This document shows, piece by piece, positions 48,560-58,572 of a stretch of 64,000 nt of DNA. Location: positions 3,534,001 to 3,598,000 of the forward strand of contig NZ_CP093342.1 of NCBI RefSeq assembly GCF_022637555.1, given 5' to 3'. The DNA is from Microbacterium sp. H1-D42. Lineage in GTDB: Bacteria; Actinomycetota; Actinomycetes; Actinomycetales; Microbacteriaceae. The notes beneath the pieces are model-generated. The model had not been told where the DNA came from, did not search any database, and saw only the letters and a list, made by a program, of their open reading frames with translations. The position numbers and the translations under genes are program-made. Each line of letters begins with the position of its first letter. The stretch's first letter is position 1.

Positions 48560-49093
48560 GTGGCTGAACGGCTGCCCGACGTCGGCCGCGCACTCGAAAC
48601 CGATCGGCACCCTGGATGTATCGCAGCACGTGCGAGGCCCCGGCCGAGACGCCTTCTGCCGACGCCGACGCCGGAGGTGCCGGACCCGCCCGCGGCCGCA
48701 CCAGAGGCCCCAGCGCCTGCGCCGAAGCCCCGCGCCTCAGCCCCTCCGACCCCCAAGCCATCCGCTTCGGCATCTGCGCCGTCGCCCGCAGTCCCGGCGA
48801 CACCGGAGCCACTCGCGTTCACCGGCATCACGGAGAACCGCGGACCGAACCCGATCGGCGTCGAGGTGGTGCAGAGCTACACGCTGTCGACGACCGGTGA
48901 GCCCGGGGCGACCGCGAGCGTGACGTACGGCTGGAAGGACGCCGGATCGGTGACCTTCGCTGCTGACGAGAGCGCGACGCTCGACATCGACCGCTCGGTG
49001 CTGCTGCTCATCCCCGGCAACGCGCGGATCCGCGCGGAGTACTCCGACGGCACGACCGGCGACGCGATCGAGGCCCGCCGCAAGTCCATCTGA
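48560..49093 (+). CDS. Hypothetical protein with Pro/Ala-rich linker
   Basis: The product has 177 residues from a GTG; I do not recognise the family. The first ~35 residues are Arg-rich. Residues ~35-85 are a low-complexity Pro/Ala/Ser linker. The remainder (LAFTGITENRGPNPIGVEVV, TGEPGATASVTYGWKDAGSV, DIDRSVLLLIPGNARIRAEY) looks like a small beta-sandwich. There is no signal peptide or membrane helix before the linker, which is odd for such a linker-beta layout and suggests that the true N-terminus is different or has been lost. It is convergent with the P450 gene three bases away. Confidence 0.5.
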   Translation: MAERLPDVGRALETDRHPGCIAARARPRPRRLLPTPTPEVPDPPAAAPEAPAPAPKPRASAPPTPKPSASASAPSPAVPATPEPLAFTGITENRGPNPIGVEVVQSYTLSTTGEPGATASVTYGWKDAGSVTFAADESATLDIDRSVLLLIPGNARIRAEYSDGTTGDAIEARRKSI

Positions 49094-49096
49094 GCG

Positions 49097-50293
49097 CTAC
49101 TGCTGTGGTCGGAACCTGATCGGATACCGCACCGGGCCGGTGTTGCCCGAGACGGGCAGCCACTCCCCTGGTCCGTCGGCGACAGCATCCGGCATACGCT
49201 GCGCGAGCAGCGGCAGAGCGACTGACATGTCGGTGCGGGCGACGAAGTGGCCGAGGCAGTGGTGGATGCCACCGCCGAACCCCGAATGCAGTGGACGATC
49301 CTCGACCGTGATGTCGAAGCCGGGCTCGCCGCCCATGCGGGCGGGATCGGTGCCGATCGCGTGCGACAGCACCTGCACGATGCCGCCCTTCGGCACGTGC
49401 AGGCCGTTCAGATCGACCTCCTCGATCGCCTCGCGGGTCACCCAGGTGACCGTGGGGTTCACGCGCATGACCTCCTCCACCGCGACCGCCCCGAGTTCCG
49501 GGCGCTCCGCGAGCAGCTTCCACTGCGCGGGGTGGGCGAGCAGGGTCTGCAGCGCGAGGCCGAGCTGGTTGCGGGTGGTCTCCATGCCGGCGAAGGCGAG
49601 GAAGACCAGGGCGACGCTCAGCTCGCGGCGGTTCAGCGTCTCACCGTCCTCGTGCGCCTGCACGAGGGTCGTCACCAGGTCGTCGCGCGGAGTCAGCATC
49701 CGATCCTCGATGACCTTCTCGATGTACCCGGTGAGCCCCTCCAGCGCCGCCTCGATGCGCGGCAGGTCGTGGCGGACGTTGATGCCGAACGACTTGCCGA
49801 GGTCATCGGCCCAATGCGCCACCTGCGGCCACTCGTCATCGGGCAGGCCGAGCAGATAACAGAGGATGCGCGAGGCGTACGGCTCAGCGAACTCCGAGAC
49901 GAACTCGACCTCGCCGCGGCCGGCGAAGCCGTCGATCAGCTCGTTCGCGAGCTCCTGGAACCGCGGGCGCATCGCCTCGATGACCTTGTTGCGGAACGCG
50001 GGACCGAGCAGCTTGCGCATGCGCAGGTGGTCAGCACCCTCGATGCTCAGCAGCGTCTCGGCCCACCACTGCTGCCACGGACCCTCGTGGATCCCGTTCT
50101 GCGCCGGCCAGCGGGCGTTGCCCTGCTGGAAGCGCTTGTCCTTGAGCAGTGCCGTGCCCTCGTCGTACCGCAGCACCGCCCATCCGTACGGCGTCTCGGC
50201 ATACCAGCTGATGTCGCGGGCGTCGTGGACGACCTCGGAGTTCACGTCGAACGCGGTGTCTGCGAGGTCGAGGAACGGCACTGTTCGGCTCAT
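49097..50293 (-). CDS. Cytochrome P450
   Basis: The product has 398 residues and is soluble. Haem-binding loop FGGGIHHCLGHFVAR with the Cys ligand, I-helix LVFLAFAGMETTRNQLGLAL with the acid-alcohol/Thr pair, K-helix ExxR in VEEVMRVNP and the DHLRMRKLLGPAF C-helix region are all present. It belongs to the class I bacterial P450s that need ferredoxin and a reductase, neither of which is in the window. The substrate is unknown. TAGGCT six bases before the ATG suggests a leaderless transcript. It is divergent from the MoxR operon with 89 bp between the starts. Confidence 0.95.
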   Translation of the reverse strand: MSRTVPFLDLADTAFDVNSEVVHDARDISWYAETPYGWAVLRYDEGTALLKDKRFQQGNARWPAQNGIHEGPWQQWWAETLLSIEGADHLRMRKLLGPAFRNKVIEAMRPRFQELANELIDGFAGRGEVEFVSEFAEPYASRILCYLLGLPDDEWPQVAHWADDLGKSFGINVRHDLPRIEAALEGLTGYIEKVIEDRMLTPRDDLVTTLVQAHEDGETLNRRELSVALVFLAFAGMETTRNQLGLALQTLLAHPAQWKLLAERPELGAVAVEEVMRVNPTVTWVTREAIEEVDLNGLHVPKGGIVQVLSHAIGTDPARMGGEPGFDITVEDRPLHSGFGGGIHHCLGHFVARTDMSVALPLLAQRMPDAVADGPGEWLPVSGNTGPVRYPIRFRPQQ

Positions 50294-50299
50294 GCCTGG

Positions 50300-50305
50300 A
50301 GCCTA
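50300..50305 (-). promoter_or_regulatory. -10 box of the P450 gene
   Basis: On the minus strand TAGGCT, then CCAGGC, then the ATG at 50293-50291. Confidence 0.5.
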
Positions 50306-50370
50306 GCCGTCGACGTGGCGACATCGATCGGACGCCGACCCACACGCGGCTCGCGGCAAGGTCAGCCGAC

Positions 50371-50376
50371 TACCCT
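50371..50376 (+). promoter_or_regulatory. -10 box of the MoxR operon
   Basis: TACCCT is followed by GTACGG and the GTG start at 50383. A GTG start on a leaderless message would be decoded by the 70S route. Confidence 0.5.
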
Positions 50377-50382
50377 GTACGG

Positions 50383-51486
<1,104 letters not shown>

Positions 51487-51505
51487 CCCCCGCGCAGAGA
51501 ACCGC

Positions 51506-52387
51506 ATGCCCAGCCTCGTCACGCAGGTGAAGAGCCGCCTCTTCATCCACTCGCCGCAGAAGTCGATGCACGCCCTCGACGGCGCGTACGCGTCACTGCT
51601 GCGCGGTCGCAGCCTCGACTTCGAGGACCTGCGGCCGTACGAGTTCGGCGATCAGGTGCGCGACATCGACTGGCGGGCCACAGCCAAGCACGGTGAACCG
51701 CTGATCAAGCGCACCAAGGCGACCCGCAAGCACACCGTGCTGTTCCTGGTCGACTCCGGTCGCGGCATGAACGCCCTGGCCGAGGACGAGGGCTCGAAGC
51801 GCGAGCTCGTGCTGCTGCTGACCGGCGCCCTCGGGTTCCTCACAGTGCGCCACGGCGACGACTTCTCGGTCGTCTACGGCGACGCCGACCGCGTGCGCCG
51901 TCTCGCCCCCGGCAGCAGTGAAGGCTCGCTCGAGCACGCCCTGCGCACCATCGACGGCGCCATCACGCAGAGCACGGCCCGCAACGACCGCCATGCGCTG
52001 CTGCACTACGTGGCGCGCAACATCGCGCGGCGCATGATCGTCGTCATCGTCACCGACGAGGCGCCAGTGACCGATGAGACGGATCGGATGCTGCGCCGAT
52101 TGAGGGTGCAGCACGACGTCCTGTGGCTGACCGTGCGCGATGCCGACCCCGTGGCCGGCCACAGCGCACACCGCCGCGACGTCGACACCGGCTGGTCGGT
52201 GCCCGACTTCGTGCACGGCGATGCCCAGGTGATGGCGGAGCTTGCCGCGCAGGAGGCCGCCGACACCGCGCGCCGCCACGAGCTGCTGCGCCGCCTCGAG
52301 ATCACGCACGCCGAGTTCGCCGGGCGGGATGCTGCCGTGCCGACCCTGCTCGCCATGCTGAATCGGAGGTCGCATGCCCGCCTCTGA
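51506..52387 (+). CDS. DUF58 domain protein
   Basis: The product has 293 residues. The family core is SLDFEDLRPYEFGDQVRDID followed by WRATAKHGEPLIKRTKATRK and HTVLFLVDSGRGMNAL, leading into a VWA-like fold (ALGFLTVRHGDDFSVVYGDA). The N-terminal membrane part found in many DUF58 proteins is absent, so this one is soluble. It is the usual second gene after moxR, 19 nt downstream. The stop overlaps the next gene by 14 nt. Confidence 0.92.
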   Translation: MPSLVTQVKSRLFIHSPQKSMHALDGAYASLLRGRSLDFEDLRPYEFGDQVRDIDWRATAKHGEPLIKRTKATRKHTVLFLVDSGRGMNALAEDEGSKRELVLLLTGALGFLTVRHGDDFSVVYGDADRVRRLAPGSSEGSLEHALRTIDGAITQSTARNDRHALLHYVARNIARRMIVVIVTDEAPVTDETDRMLRRLRVQHDVLWLTVRDADPVAGHSAHRRDVDTGWSVPDFVHGDAQVMAELAAQEAADTARRHELLRRLEITHAEFAGRDAAVPTLLAMLNRRSHARL

Positions 52388-52862
52388 CGAGCTGTACCCG
52401 CCGGCGCAGTACGGCTGGGGATGGATCCTGCTGGCCATCGGCATCCTGCTGCTGCTGGCACTGGCCGCGTGGCTGCTCGTGTTCCTGACCAGGCCGAAGC
52501 GCAGCATCACGCTGCCGGGCACCACGACATACGCGCCGCCGACCGCCGAGGTGCTGGCGCAGCTGCGCACCGAGTACCTCGCCGACGTGCAGCGCATCGA
52601 GGTCGCATACCGATCTGGGAATATGCCGCCGCGCCAGGCGAACCTCGAGCTCAGTCGCACGGTGCGGGCGTTCGTCAACGAGTACTCCGGACTCGAGGCA
52701 CCGGTGCTCTCACTTGACGATCTCGTCGCCCGCGGGGTCGACCCGGCACTCATCGACGCGATCCGCCGGCACTACTATCCGAGCATCTTCCAGCGCGGGC
52801 CGGCGATCGATCCGGTCTACGGCGCCGAGGCCGCACGCAAGGTGGTGTCGACATGGCACTGA
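52374..52862 (+). CDS. Single-pass membrane protein of the MoxR operon
   Basis: The product has 162 residues. One helix is near the N-terminus (WGWILLAIGILLLLALAAWL, continuing LVFL), then a cytoplasmic part with AEVLAQLRTEYLADVQRIEV and FVNEYSGLEAPVLSLDDLVA and a C-terminal AARKVVSTWH. The position between DUF58 and the first VWA gene, the size and the layout match the DUF4381-like proteins of aerotolerance (Bat) operons, but sequence similarity is not obvious to me. It overlaps both neighbours. Confidence 0.75.
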   Translation: MPASDELYPPAQYGWGWILLAIGILLLLALAAWLLVFLTRPKRSITLPGTTTYAPPTAEVLAQLRTEYLADVQRIEVAYRSGNMPPRQANLELSRTVRAFVNEYSGLEAPVLSLDDLVARGVDPALIDAIRRHYYPSIFQRGPAIDPVYGAEAARKVVSTWH

Positions 52863-53839
52863 ACACCTGGTGGATGGTCCTCATCGGCGTCGCCGTGATC
52901 CTCGTCGCCGTCGGCATCGGCATCCTGCTCGGGCTGCGCTCGACCGCACGCCGAGCCGCGGACCCCGCCGCACTGGTCTCGCGAGCCGAGCGCCTGCGCA
53001 CCCTGCCGGCGTTCCGCCAATCGGTCAGCCGACGCATGACGCTGCTGTCCGGCATCCTCGTGCTCGGCTCGATCGCGGTGCTGCTCGGCGGCGTCGTCGC
53101 GGCGCGACCGATGGCCGCGAAGACGGTGCAACCCGTCAACACCAGCCGCGACATCATGCTGTGCCTGGACGTGTCTGGTTCGATGTCAGAGGTCGACGTC
53201 GAGGTGCTGAGCGTCTTCGAACAGCTGCTGGACGGCTTCGAGGGCGAGCGGATCGGCCTGACCATCTTCAACAGCTCGCCCGTGCAGGTCTTCCCGCTCA
53301 CCGACGACTACCCCTTCGTGCGCGAGCAGCTGAAGAAGATCCGCAGCAGCTTCGACTACACCGAGCAGACGCCAGAGCACTGGGTCGGCACGCTCAACGG
53401 TCCTGGGGCATCGCTGATCGGCGACGGACTCGCGGCGTGCACCATGCGGTTCGACCATGTCGACGACGAGCGCAGCCGCTCCGTGATCCTCGCCACAGAC
53501 AACGAGCTCGCCGGCGCCTCGATCCTGACCATCGATGAAGCGGCCCAGTACGCCAAGTCGAAGCAGGTGCGCGTGTTCGCTCTGAACCCCGTGCAGGGCA
53601 AGGACGCCGAAGTCAGCGCACAGCTGTCCGACGCCGCGGCTCTCACCGGCGGCCAGTCCTATGCGCTGCGCGACACCACGACCGTGGCCGACATCATCAC
53701 CGAGATCCAGAAGCAGGAGGCGCGCGCGCTGAAGGGCCAGGCGCAGGTGATCTGGGTCGACAGCCCGAATCTGTGGATCGCGCTGATGCTGGTCGCCATC
53801 CTCGGCTTCGTCGTGCTGCTGTGGAGGGTGAAGCTGTGA
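52853..53839 (+). CDS. VWA domain membrane protein (BatA-like)
   Basis: The product has 328 residues. Two helices near the N-terminus (WWMVLIGVAVILVAVGIGIL and TLLSGILVLGSIAVLLGGVV) precede a VWA domain with an intact MIDAS, IMLCLDVSGSMSEVDVEVL. GFEGERIGLTIFNSSPVQVF and ILATDNELAG complete the metal site region. A final helix (NLWIALMLVAILGFVVLLWR) closes the protein. This is the BatA arrangement. The stop overlaps the next gene by GTGA. Confidence 0.92.
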   Translation: MALNTWWMVLIGVAVILVAVGIGILLGLRSTARRAADPAALVSRAERLRTLPAFRQSVSRRMTLLSGILVLGSIAVLLGGVVAARPMAAKTVQPVNTSRDIMLCLDVSGSMSEVDVEVLSVFEQLLDGFEGERIGLTIFNSSPVQVFPLTDDYPFVREQLKKIRSSFDYTEQTPEHWVGTLNGPGASLIGDGLAACTMRFDHVDDERSRSVILATDNELAGASILTIDEAAQYAKSKQVRVFALNPVQGKDAEVSAQLSDAAALTGGQSYALRDTTTVADIITEIQKQEARALKGQAQVIWVDSPNLWIALMLVAILGFVVLLWRVKL

Positions 53840-54867
53840 TCCTCCAACCCGTTCTGAACCCCGTGCTGCTGGTGCTGCTGTGCGCGCCGCTCGCTGTCCT
53901 CGCGGTCTGGGCGATCGTCAAGGGGCCCGGCCAGGAACGAGCTCATGCCGGACGCAGCATATGGGCGCTGCGCCTTGGCATGATCGTCGTCGTGTTCGTC
54001 ATGCTGTTGCGCCCTGGCATCCCCGGCGGCACCTCGCAGACCCTCGCGACCGACACCGACATCGTGATCGTCGTCGACACCACCGCCAGCATCGCCGCCG
54101 AGGACTGGGCCGGCGGCGAACCCCGCCTGAACGGCGTCCGCGCCGACGTGCAGGCGATCGTGGACGAGTACCCTGGAGCGCGCTTCGCGCTGATCAGCTT
54201 CGACGCCACGGCACAGCTGCGCCTGCCGCTGACCACCGATGCCACGGCGCTGATGTCCTCGCTCGATGTGATGAGCCCTGAGGTCACCGATCAGTCCCGC
54301 GGGTCGTCGATCGGCATCGCGAATCGGATGCTGGCAGACACGCTCTCGGCTGCCGCGACCGCGGCCCCGGAGCGGAGCCGGATGGTGTTCTACCTCGGTG
54401 ACGGCGAGCAGACCACCTCGAGTGAGCCTGAGTCCTTCGCCGCCGCATCGAAGTACGTCGACGGTGGTGCCGTGCTCGGCTACGGCACGACCGAGGGCGG
54501 ACCGATGCGCAAGACCACCGGCACCAGCGCCGAGGGCGAGTACATCGAGTACCAGGGCGCGCCGGCCATGTCGGTGCGCGACGAGGACAACCTGCGGCAG
54601 ATCTCAGAGCAGCTCGGCGTGGAGTACCAGGAGCGGTCCGCGGATGCCGAGATCGCCCTCCCCGAAGCGCCGACCAGCACGACCGATTACGCCTCATCCG
54701 GCGAGGTCGGCAACGTCATCGAGCTGTACTGGATCCTCGCTCTTGTCCTGATCGCGATGGTGGGGATCGAGCTCGCCCGCGCGACGATGCTCGTCACCCG
54801 ACTGCGTGGACTGACCGCGCCCCGACGCAGCTCCGCCCGGCAGCCGTCCGAGGGAGGTGGACGATGA
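53836..54867 (+). CDS. VWA domain membrane protein (BatB-like)
   Basis: The product has 343 residues from the GTG at 53836, which overlaps the previous stop. Helices at both ends: PVLLVLLCAPLAVLAVWAIV, LRLGMIVVVFVMLLRP and VIELYWILALVLIAMVGIEL. The VWA domain has a variant MIDAS, IVIVVDTTASIAAEDW, with Thr for the second conserved residue. ARFALISFDATAQLRLPLTT and SRMVFYLGDGEQTTSSEPES supply the other loops. It probably pairs with the preceding VWA protein in the membrane. A four-base overlap joins it to the next gene. Confidence 0.9.
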   Translation: MILQPVLNPVLLVLLCAPLAVLAVWAIVKGPGQERAHAGRSIWALRLGMIVVVFVMLLRPGIPGGTSQTLATDTDIVIVVDTTASIAAEDWAGGEPRLNGVRADVQAIVDEYPGARFALISFDATAQLRLPLTTDATALMSSLDVMSPEVTDQSRGSSIGIANRMLADTLSAAATAAPERSRMVFYLGDGEQTTSSEPESFAAASKYVDGGAVLGYGTTEGGPMRKTTGTSAEGEYIEYQGAPAMSVRDEDNLRQISEQLGVEYQERSADAEIALPEAPTSTTDYASSGEVGNVIELYWILALVLIAMVGIELARATMLVTRLRGLTAPRRSSARQPSEGGGR

Positions 54868-55637
54868 GCACCGCGAACCCCACGCAGGCCGATGCCGCAG
54901 CGGAGCTGCTCGCCGTGAACCGCCGGCGGCGCAGCATCCGACGCTGGGTCGCGATCGCGACCTTGCCACTCACCCTCGCGGCGCTGCTCTTCGTCGGCAA
55001 GCTGCTGAGCATGTACGCGTTCGCGCATGAGTCGATCAGCTCGTTCGTCGCCGGCGGCTACGCCGAGTCGGAGTCGGCGGCCCGTGGGCAGGACGTGCTG
55101 AACTGGTTCGAGCCGTTCAAGGCGCCGTACAACATCGGCACCGCGATGGCGGGCGCCGAGAAGCTGCCAGAGGCGCGTGCTGAGCTCGAGGAGGCGCTCC
55201 CTCTCGCGACGGGTCTCGACGTCTGCGCTGTTCGGATCAATCTGTCCCTCGTCATGGAGCGGCAGGGAGACGCGGCGCAGGCCGACGGCGATGCCGTCGC
55301 TGCCGCCGAGTTCTACGGCGAGGCGCTGCAGATGACGGTCGAGACGCCCGAGGAGTGCAGCAGCGACGATGCGCAGAACCAATCGCCTGATCCGAACCGC
55401 GACATGAGCGACACCCTCAAGGACAACCAGCAGCGCCAGCAGGAGAAGCAGCAGCAGAGCCAGCAGAACCCCGATCAGGGCGAGCAGCCGCAGGAGCCCG
55501 ACCAGAGCGACCCGCAGGACCGGCCATCGCAGAGCGACCTCGACGACATCGAGGACCGCCTGAACCAGGGCGCGCAGGACCGCGAGGACCAGCAGGACGG
55601 CGAAGGCGGCGGGGGCGGAACGGACAAGCCGTGGTAG
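54864..55637 (+). CDS. Membrane protein with TPR-like region and Gln/Asp-rich tail
   Basis: The product has 257 residues. One helix (VAIATLPLTLAALLFVGKLL) follows a basic N-terminus. The outer part has PYNIGTAMAGAEKLPEARAE and LSLVMERQGDAAQADGDAVA, reading like two TPR units. Residues ~165-257 are a low-complexity tail dominated by Gln, Asp and Pro (QQRQQEKQQQSQQNPDQGEQ). BatC/BatE proteins in such operons carry TPRs, and this is probably the counterpart. Confidence 0.8.
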   Translation: MSTANPTQADAAAELLAVNRRRRSIRRWVAIATLPLTLAALLFVGKLLSMYAFAHESISSFVAGGYAESESAARGQDVLNWFEPFKAPYNIGTAMAGAEKLPEARAELEEALPLATGLDVCAVRINLSLVMERQGDAAQADGDAVAAAEFYGEALQMTVETPEECSSDDAQNQSPDPNRDMSDTLKDNQQRQQEKQQQSQQNPDQGEQPQEPDQSDPQDRPSQSDLDDIEDRLNQGAQDREDQQDGEGGGGGTDKPW

Positions 55638-56740
55638 ACCATCAGCGCAGCAGATACGTAGGCGGCGCCGAGGGTGCACCGCCGCTTCCCCCGGCGGGCG
55701 GCTACCACGGCGCACGGCGCGCACCAGCGGGGCTGGATGCCGCGGCCGGCCTCGCACCGGCATCCGGAGACGTCGTCTTCACCGCAGCGACAGAGGGCAA
55801 GAAGACGTCGAACGCCATCGGCCTCGTCGCGATCATCGCGGCCGGGCTGTTCACGATCGCGTTGCTGCTGCTGATGGGCGCCGGCGGCACCGACGCCCTG
55901 TACGGCGTCTCGATGCTGGTCGTGCAGCTGGTCGTCGTCGGGCTGATCGTGGCGGCGCTGCTCACGCCGCGAGGGCGGATGCTGGGAGCGATCGCCCTGG
56001 CGGTCACGCTGGTCTTCAACGTGGCGACGGTGGGGGCGATGGGCGCACTCCGGTCGGCTGCGACGCAGGCGTACGACGGCACGAAGTCGGAGCAGCAGCG
56101 GCACGAGCAGGCGTATCCGGGAGTCGAGGGCACCTCCAACTACGACGTGCTGAACGGGCCATCGCTCGAGCAGGTGCAGTCAGAGGGCGATGAGCTGATG
56201 GCCCAGGTGCGCGAGCGCGTCAGCGAGCGGTTCGGGTACACCTGGGTGCAGGCGGGCTCCGTCGACGTCAGCCCTGAGCGCAACGGGTACGGCGGGGAGT
56301 CGATGCTCAAGCGCTACACCTCCACGACCTGGACGACAGAGCAGCCGGTGCAGGACAACGATCGCAAGCGCGAGATCATGCAGGTCGTCGACGAGGTGCT
56401 CCTCGAGCGCGGCATGTGGGAGCTGTATGCGCTCAACGAGCCCGGCTCCGGCATCTCAGACGACATGGTCGCCAAGCTGTACGGGTCGGCCGATGTCGAC
56501 CGCCAGCACACCTGGGAGCACTACTCCGACACCTACCCGGAGCCGCTGCGGTTCTACGTCACCACGTACGACCTGTCGAAGGACCCCACCGGCGAGTTCC
56601 ACACCGAGCGCGAGGCCGTGGCCCAGCAGACCGGCGAGCCGCTCGAGGGCGTGCAGTTGATGATCCTCGCCCGCCAGGTGCTGCCGGAGAAGGACCGCGC
56701 CGCGTTCGAGGAGAAGCTTAGGGAGTACCCCGGGTTCTGA
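55631..56740 (+). CDS. Membrane protein of unknown function ending the MoxR operon
   Basis: The product has 369 residues from a GTG that overlaps the previous stop region by 7 nt. About 60 residues of Gly/Pro-rich sequence are followed by three helices (GLVAIIAAGLFTIALLLLMG, GVSMLVVQLVVVGLIVAALL, GAIALAVTLVFNVATVGAMG) and an external or cytoplasmic domain of ~220 residues (EQVQSEGDELMAQVRERVSE, DNDRKREIMQVVDEVLLERG, VAKLYGSADVDRQHTWEHYS). I do not recognise this domain. Overlap with the TPR gene implies it belongs to the same complex. Confidence 0.7.
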   Translation: MVDHQRSRYVGGAEGAPPLPPAGGYHGARRAPAGLDAAAGLAPASGDVVFTAATEGKKTSNAIGLVAIIAAGLFTIALLLLMGAGGTDALYGVSMLVVQLVVVGLIVAALLTPRGRMLGAIALAVTLVFNVATVGAMGALRSAATQAYDGTKSEQQRHEQAYPGVEGTSNYDVLNGPSLEQVQSEGDELMAQVRERVSERFGYTWVQAGSVDVSPERNGYGGESMLKRYTSTTWTTEQPVQDNDRKREIMQVVDEVLLERGMWELYALNEPGSGISDDMVAKLYGSADVDRQHTWEHYSDTYPEPLRFYVTTYDLSKDPTGEFHTEREAVAQQTGEPLEGVQLMILARQVLPEKDRAAFEEKLREYPGF

Positions 56741-56854
56741 GGCGACCGGCCGCTCACCAGAACCGGATGACCTCCGCTCGCACGGTCCAGACATCAGGGG
56801 CAGGATGTCGTGTGAGATGAGGGCGATGCCCCTCGATGGCTGGAGAGCGAACCA

Positions 56855-58497
56855 ATGGATCACAAGCCTGCTTCCGCGGCCATCAAAGCACAGCAAGATG
56901 CTGCGCTGAGAAGCCTGCCGTTTCACGACACCTCTGACTTCGACGACACGGCGCGCGGCCTCGATCTGTCGAACATCACGTTCGTCGAGGGCGACACCGG
57001 TGTCATCGTCATCGACCCGCTGATCTCCACCGAGACCGCCGCGGCGGCCCTTGGCCTGTACCGCGAACATCGCGGCGAGCGCCCTGTGGCCGCCGTGATC
57101 TTCACGCACTCGCACATCGACCACTTCGGCGGCGTCTTCGGTGTCGCCTCGCAGGAGGACGTGGATGCCGGGAAGATCCAGATCATCGCGCCGGAGGGCT
57201 TCGTCGAGCACGCCGTCGCCGAGAACGTCTACGCGGGCACCGCGATGGCCCGCCGCGCGGGCTACACGTACGGGGCGGCGCTGGAACGCGGGCCGCAGGG
57301 CGCCGTGGGTGCCGGTCTCGGCCAGACGACATCGACCGGTTCGGTCGGCATCATGGAGCCCACGCTGCTGATCAGCACCACAGGCGAGGCGCACACCGTC
57401 GACGGCGTTGAGATCGAGTTCCAGATGGCACCTGGTACCGAGGCGCCGTCCGAGATGCACTTCTATTTCCCCGGCGACCGCGCGCTGTGCATGGCCGAGA
57501 ACGCCACGCACAACCTGCACAACCTGCTCACCCTTCGTGGCGCGGTCGTGCGCGATCCGCACGTCTGGTCGCAGTACCTCACCGAGGCGATCGCGACCTT
57601 CGGCGGCCGCACCGACGTGGTCTTCGCCTCGCACCACTGGCCGACCTGGGGTCAGGACCGCATCTCGGAGTTCCTCGGCCTGCAGCGCGACCTCTACGCC
57701 TACCTGCACGATCAGACGCTGCGTCTGATCAGCAGCGGCTACACAGGGGCCGAGGCGGCTGAGATGTTCCAGCTGCCGCCGGCGCTGGAGAACGCCTGGC
57801 ACGCCCGCGGGTACTACGGCTCGGTCAGCCACAATGTGAAGGCGATCGTGCAGCGCTATCTGGGCTGGTTCGACGGCAACCCGGCCAGGCTGTGGGCACA
57901 CCCGCCGGTGGAGCAGTCCAAGCGATATGTCGCCCTGGCCGGCGGGATCGACAACATCGTCGCCGCCGCGCAGACGGCGTTCGACGAGGGGGACTTCCGC
58001 TGGGCGGCCACGCTGCTCGACCACGCCGTGTTCACCGACGAGAACCACGCCGCAGCCCGCGCGCTGTACGCGGACACCCTCGAGCAGCTGTCCTACGGCT
58101 CCGAGAACGGCACATGGCGCAACTTCTTCGCCTCGGGCGCCACCGAACTGCGCCAGGGCAACTTCGGCACACCGACCCAGACCAGCTCGGCGACGATCCT
58201 CGCTCAGCTGTCGCCCGAGATGCTGCTGGACGCGATCGCGATCCCTCGCGCTCGAGCTGACCGACCTGCAGCGCACCTTCCGGGTGACCCTGCGCAACGG
58301 CGTGCTCGTCTACCTCGAAGACGGCGATGGCGATGTGTCGCTCACGCTTCGTCTGACGAAGCCGCGCCTGCTCGCGCTGGTCGGCGGCGACAACACCTCC
58401 CCCCGGAGTCGAGATCGACGGCGACATCGAGGTGCTGAAGAGCATCCTCGCCGTCGTTCAGCCTGGCGCCCCTGCGTTCAACATCGTCACACCGTGA
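56855..58497 (+). pseudogene. Alkylsulfatase-type metallo-beta-lactamase fold gene with two frameshifts
   Basis: The first ~465 codons encode a linear alkylsulfatase (SdsA1/BDS1 type): VIFTHSHIDHFGGVFGVASQ (HxHxDH zinc motif), MAENATHNLHNLLTLRGAVV (acidic ligand), FASHHWPTWGQDRISEFLGL and the dimerisation domain. Near 58240 the reading frame shifts: the C-terminal SCP2-like domain (LELTDLQRTFRVTLRNGVLV, LTLRLTKPRLLALVGGDN) is in the next frame. At the C6 run near 58400 it shifts again to GVEIDGDIEVLKSILAVVQP, ending at the stop 58495-58497. In the first frame the protein would end in an Arg/Ala-rich nonsense tail at 58438. The catalytic domain is intact, so a protein lacking the C-terminal domain might still act. 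Sequencing error at the second site is possible. GGAGAG precedes the ATG. Confidence 0.8.
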
Positions 58498-58519
58498 CGC
58501 TGGTCTGAGCGGATCGACC

Positions 58520-58550
58520 GGAGCCCCGTCGCCTCGTGCGACGGAGCTCC
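58520..58550. terminator. Hairpin between convergent genes, copy 1
   Basis: GGAGCCCCGTCGC (58520-58532) pairs with GCGACGGAGCTCC (58538-58550) with one mismatch and loop CTCGT. It is nearly identical to the hairpin at 63108-63138. Confidence 0.7.
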
Positions 58551-58572
58551 GTCGTTCCGGCAGACCGCCGGC

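Noticed and set aside
50031..50345. Open frame MWVGVRSMSPRRRLGSRHEP upstream of the P450
   Set aside because: Out-of-frame shadow of the P450 gene and its promoter.
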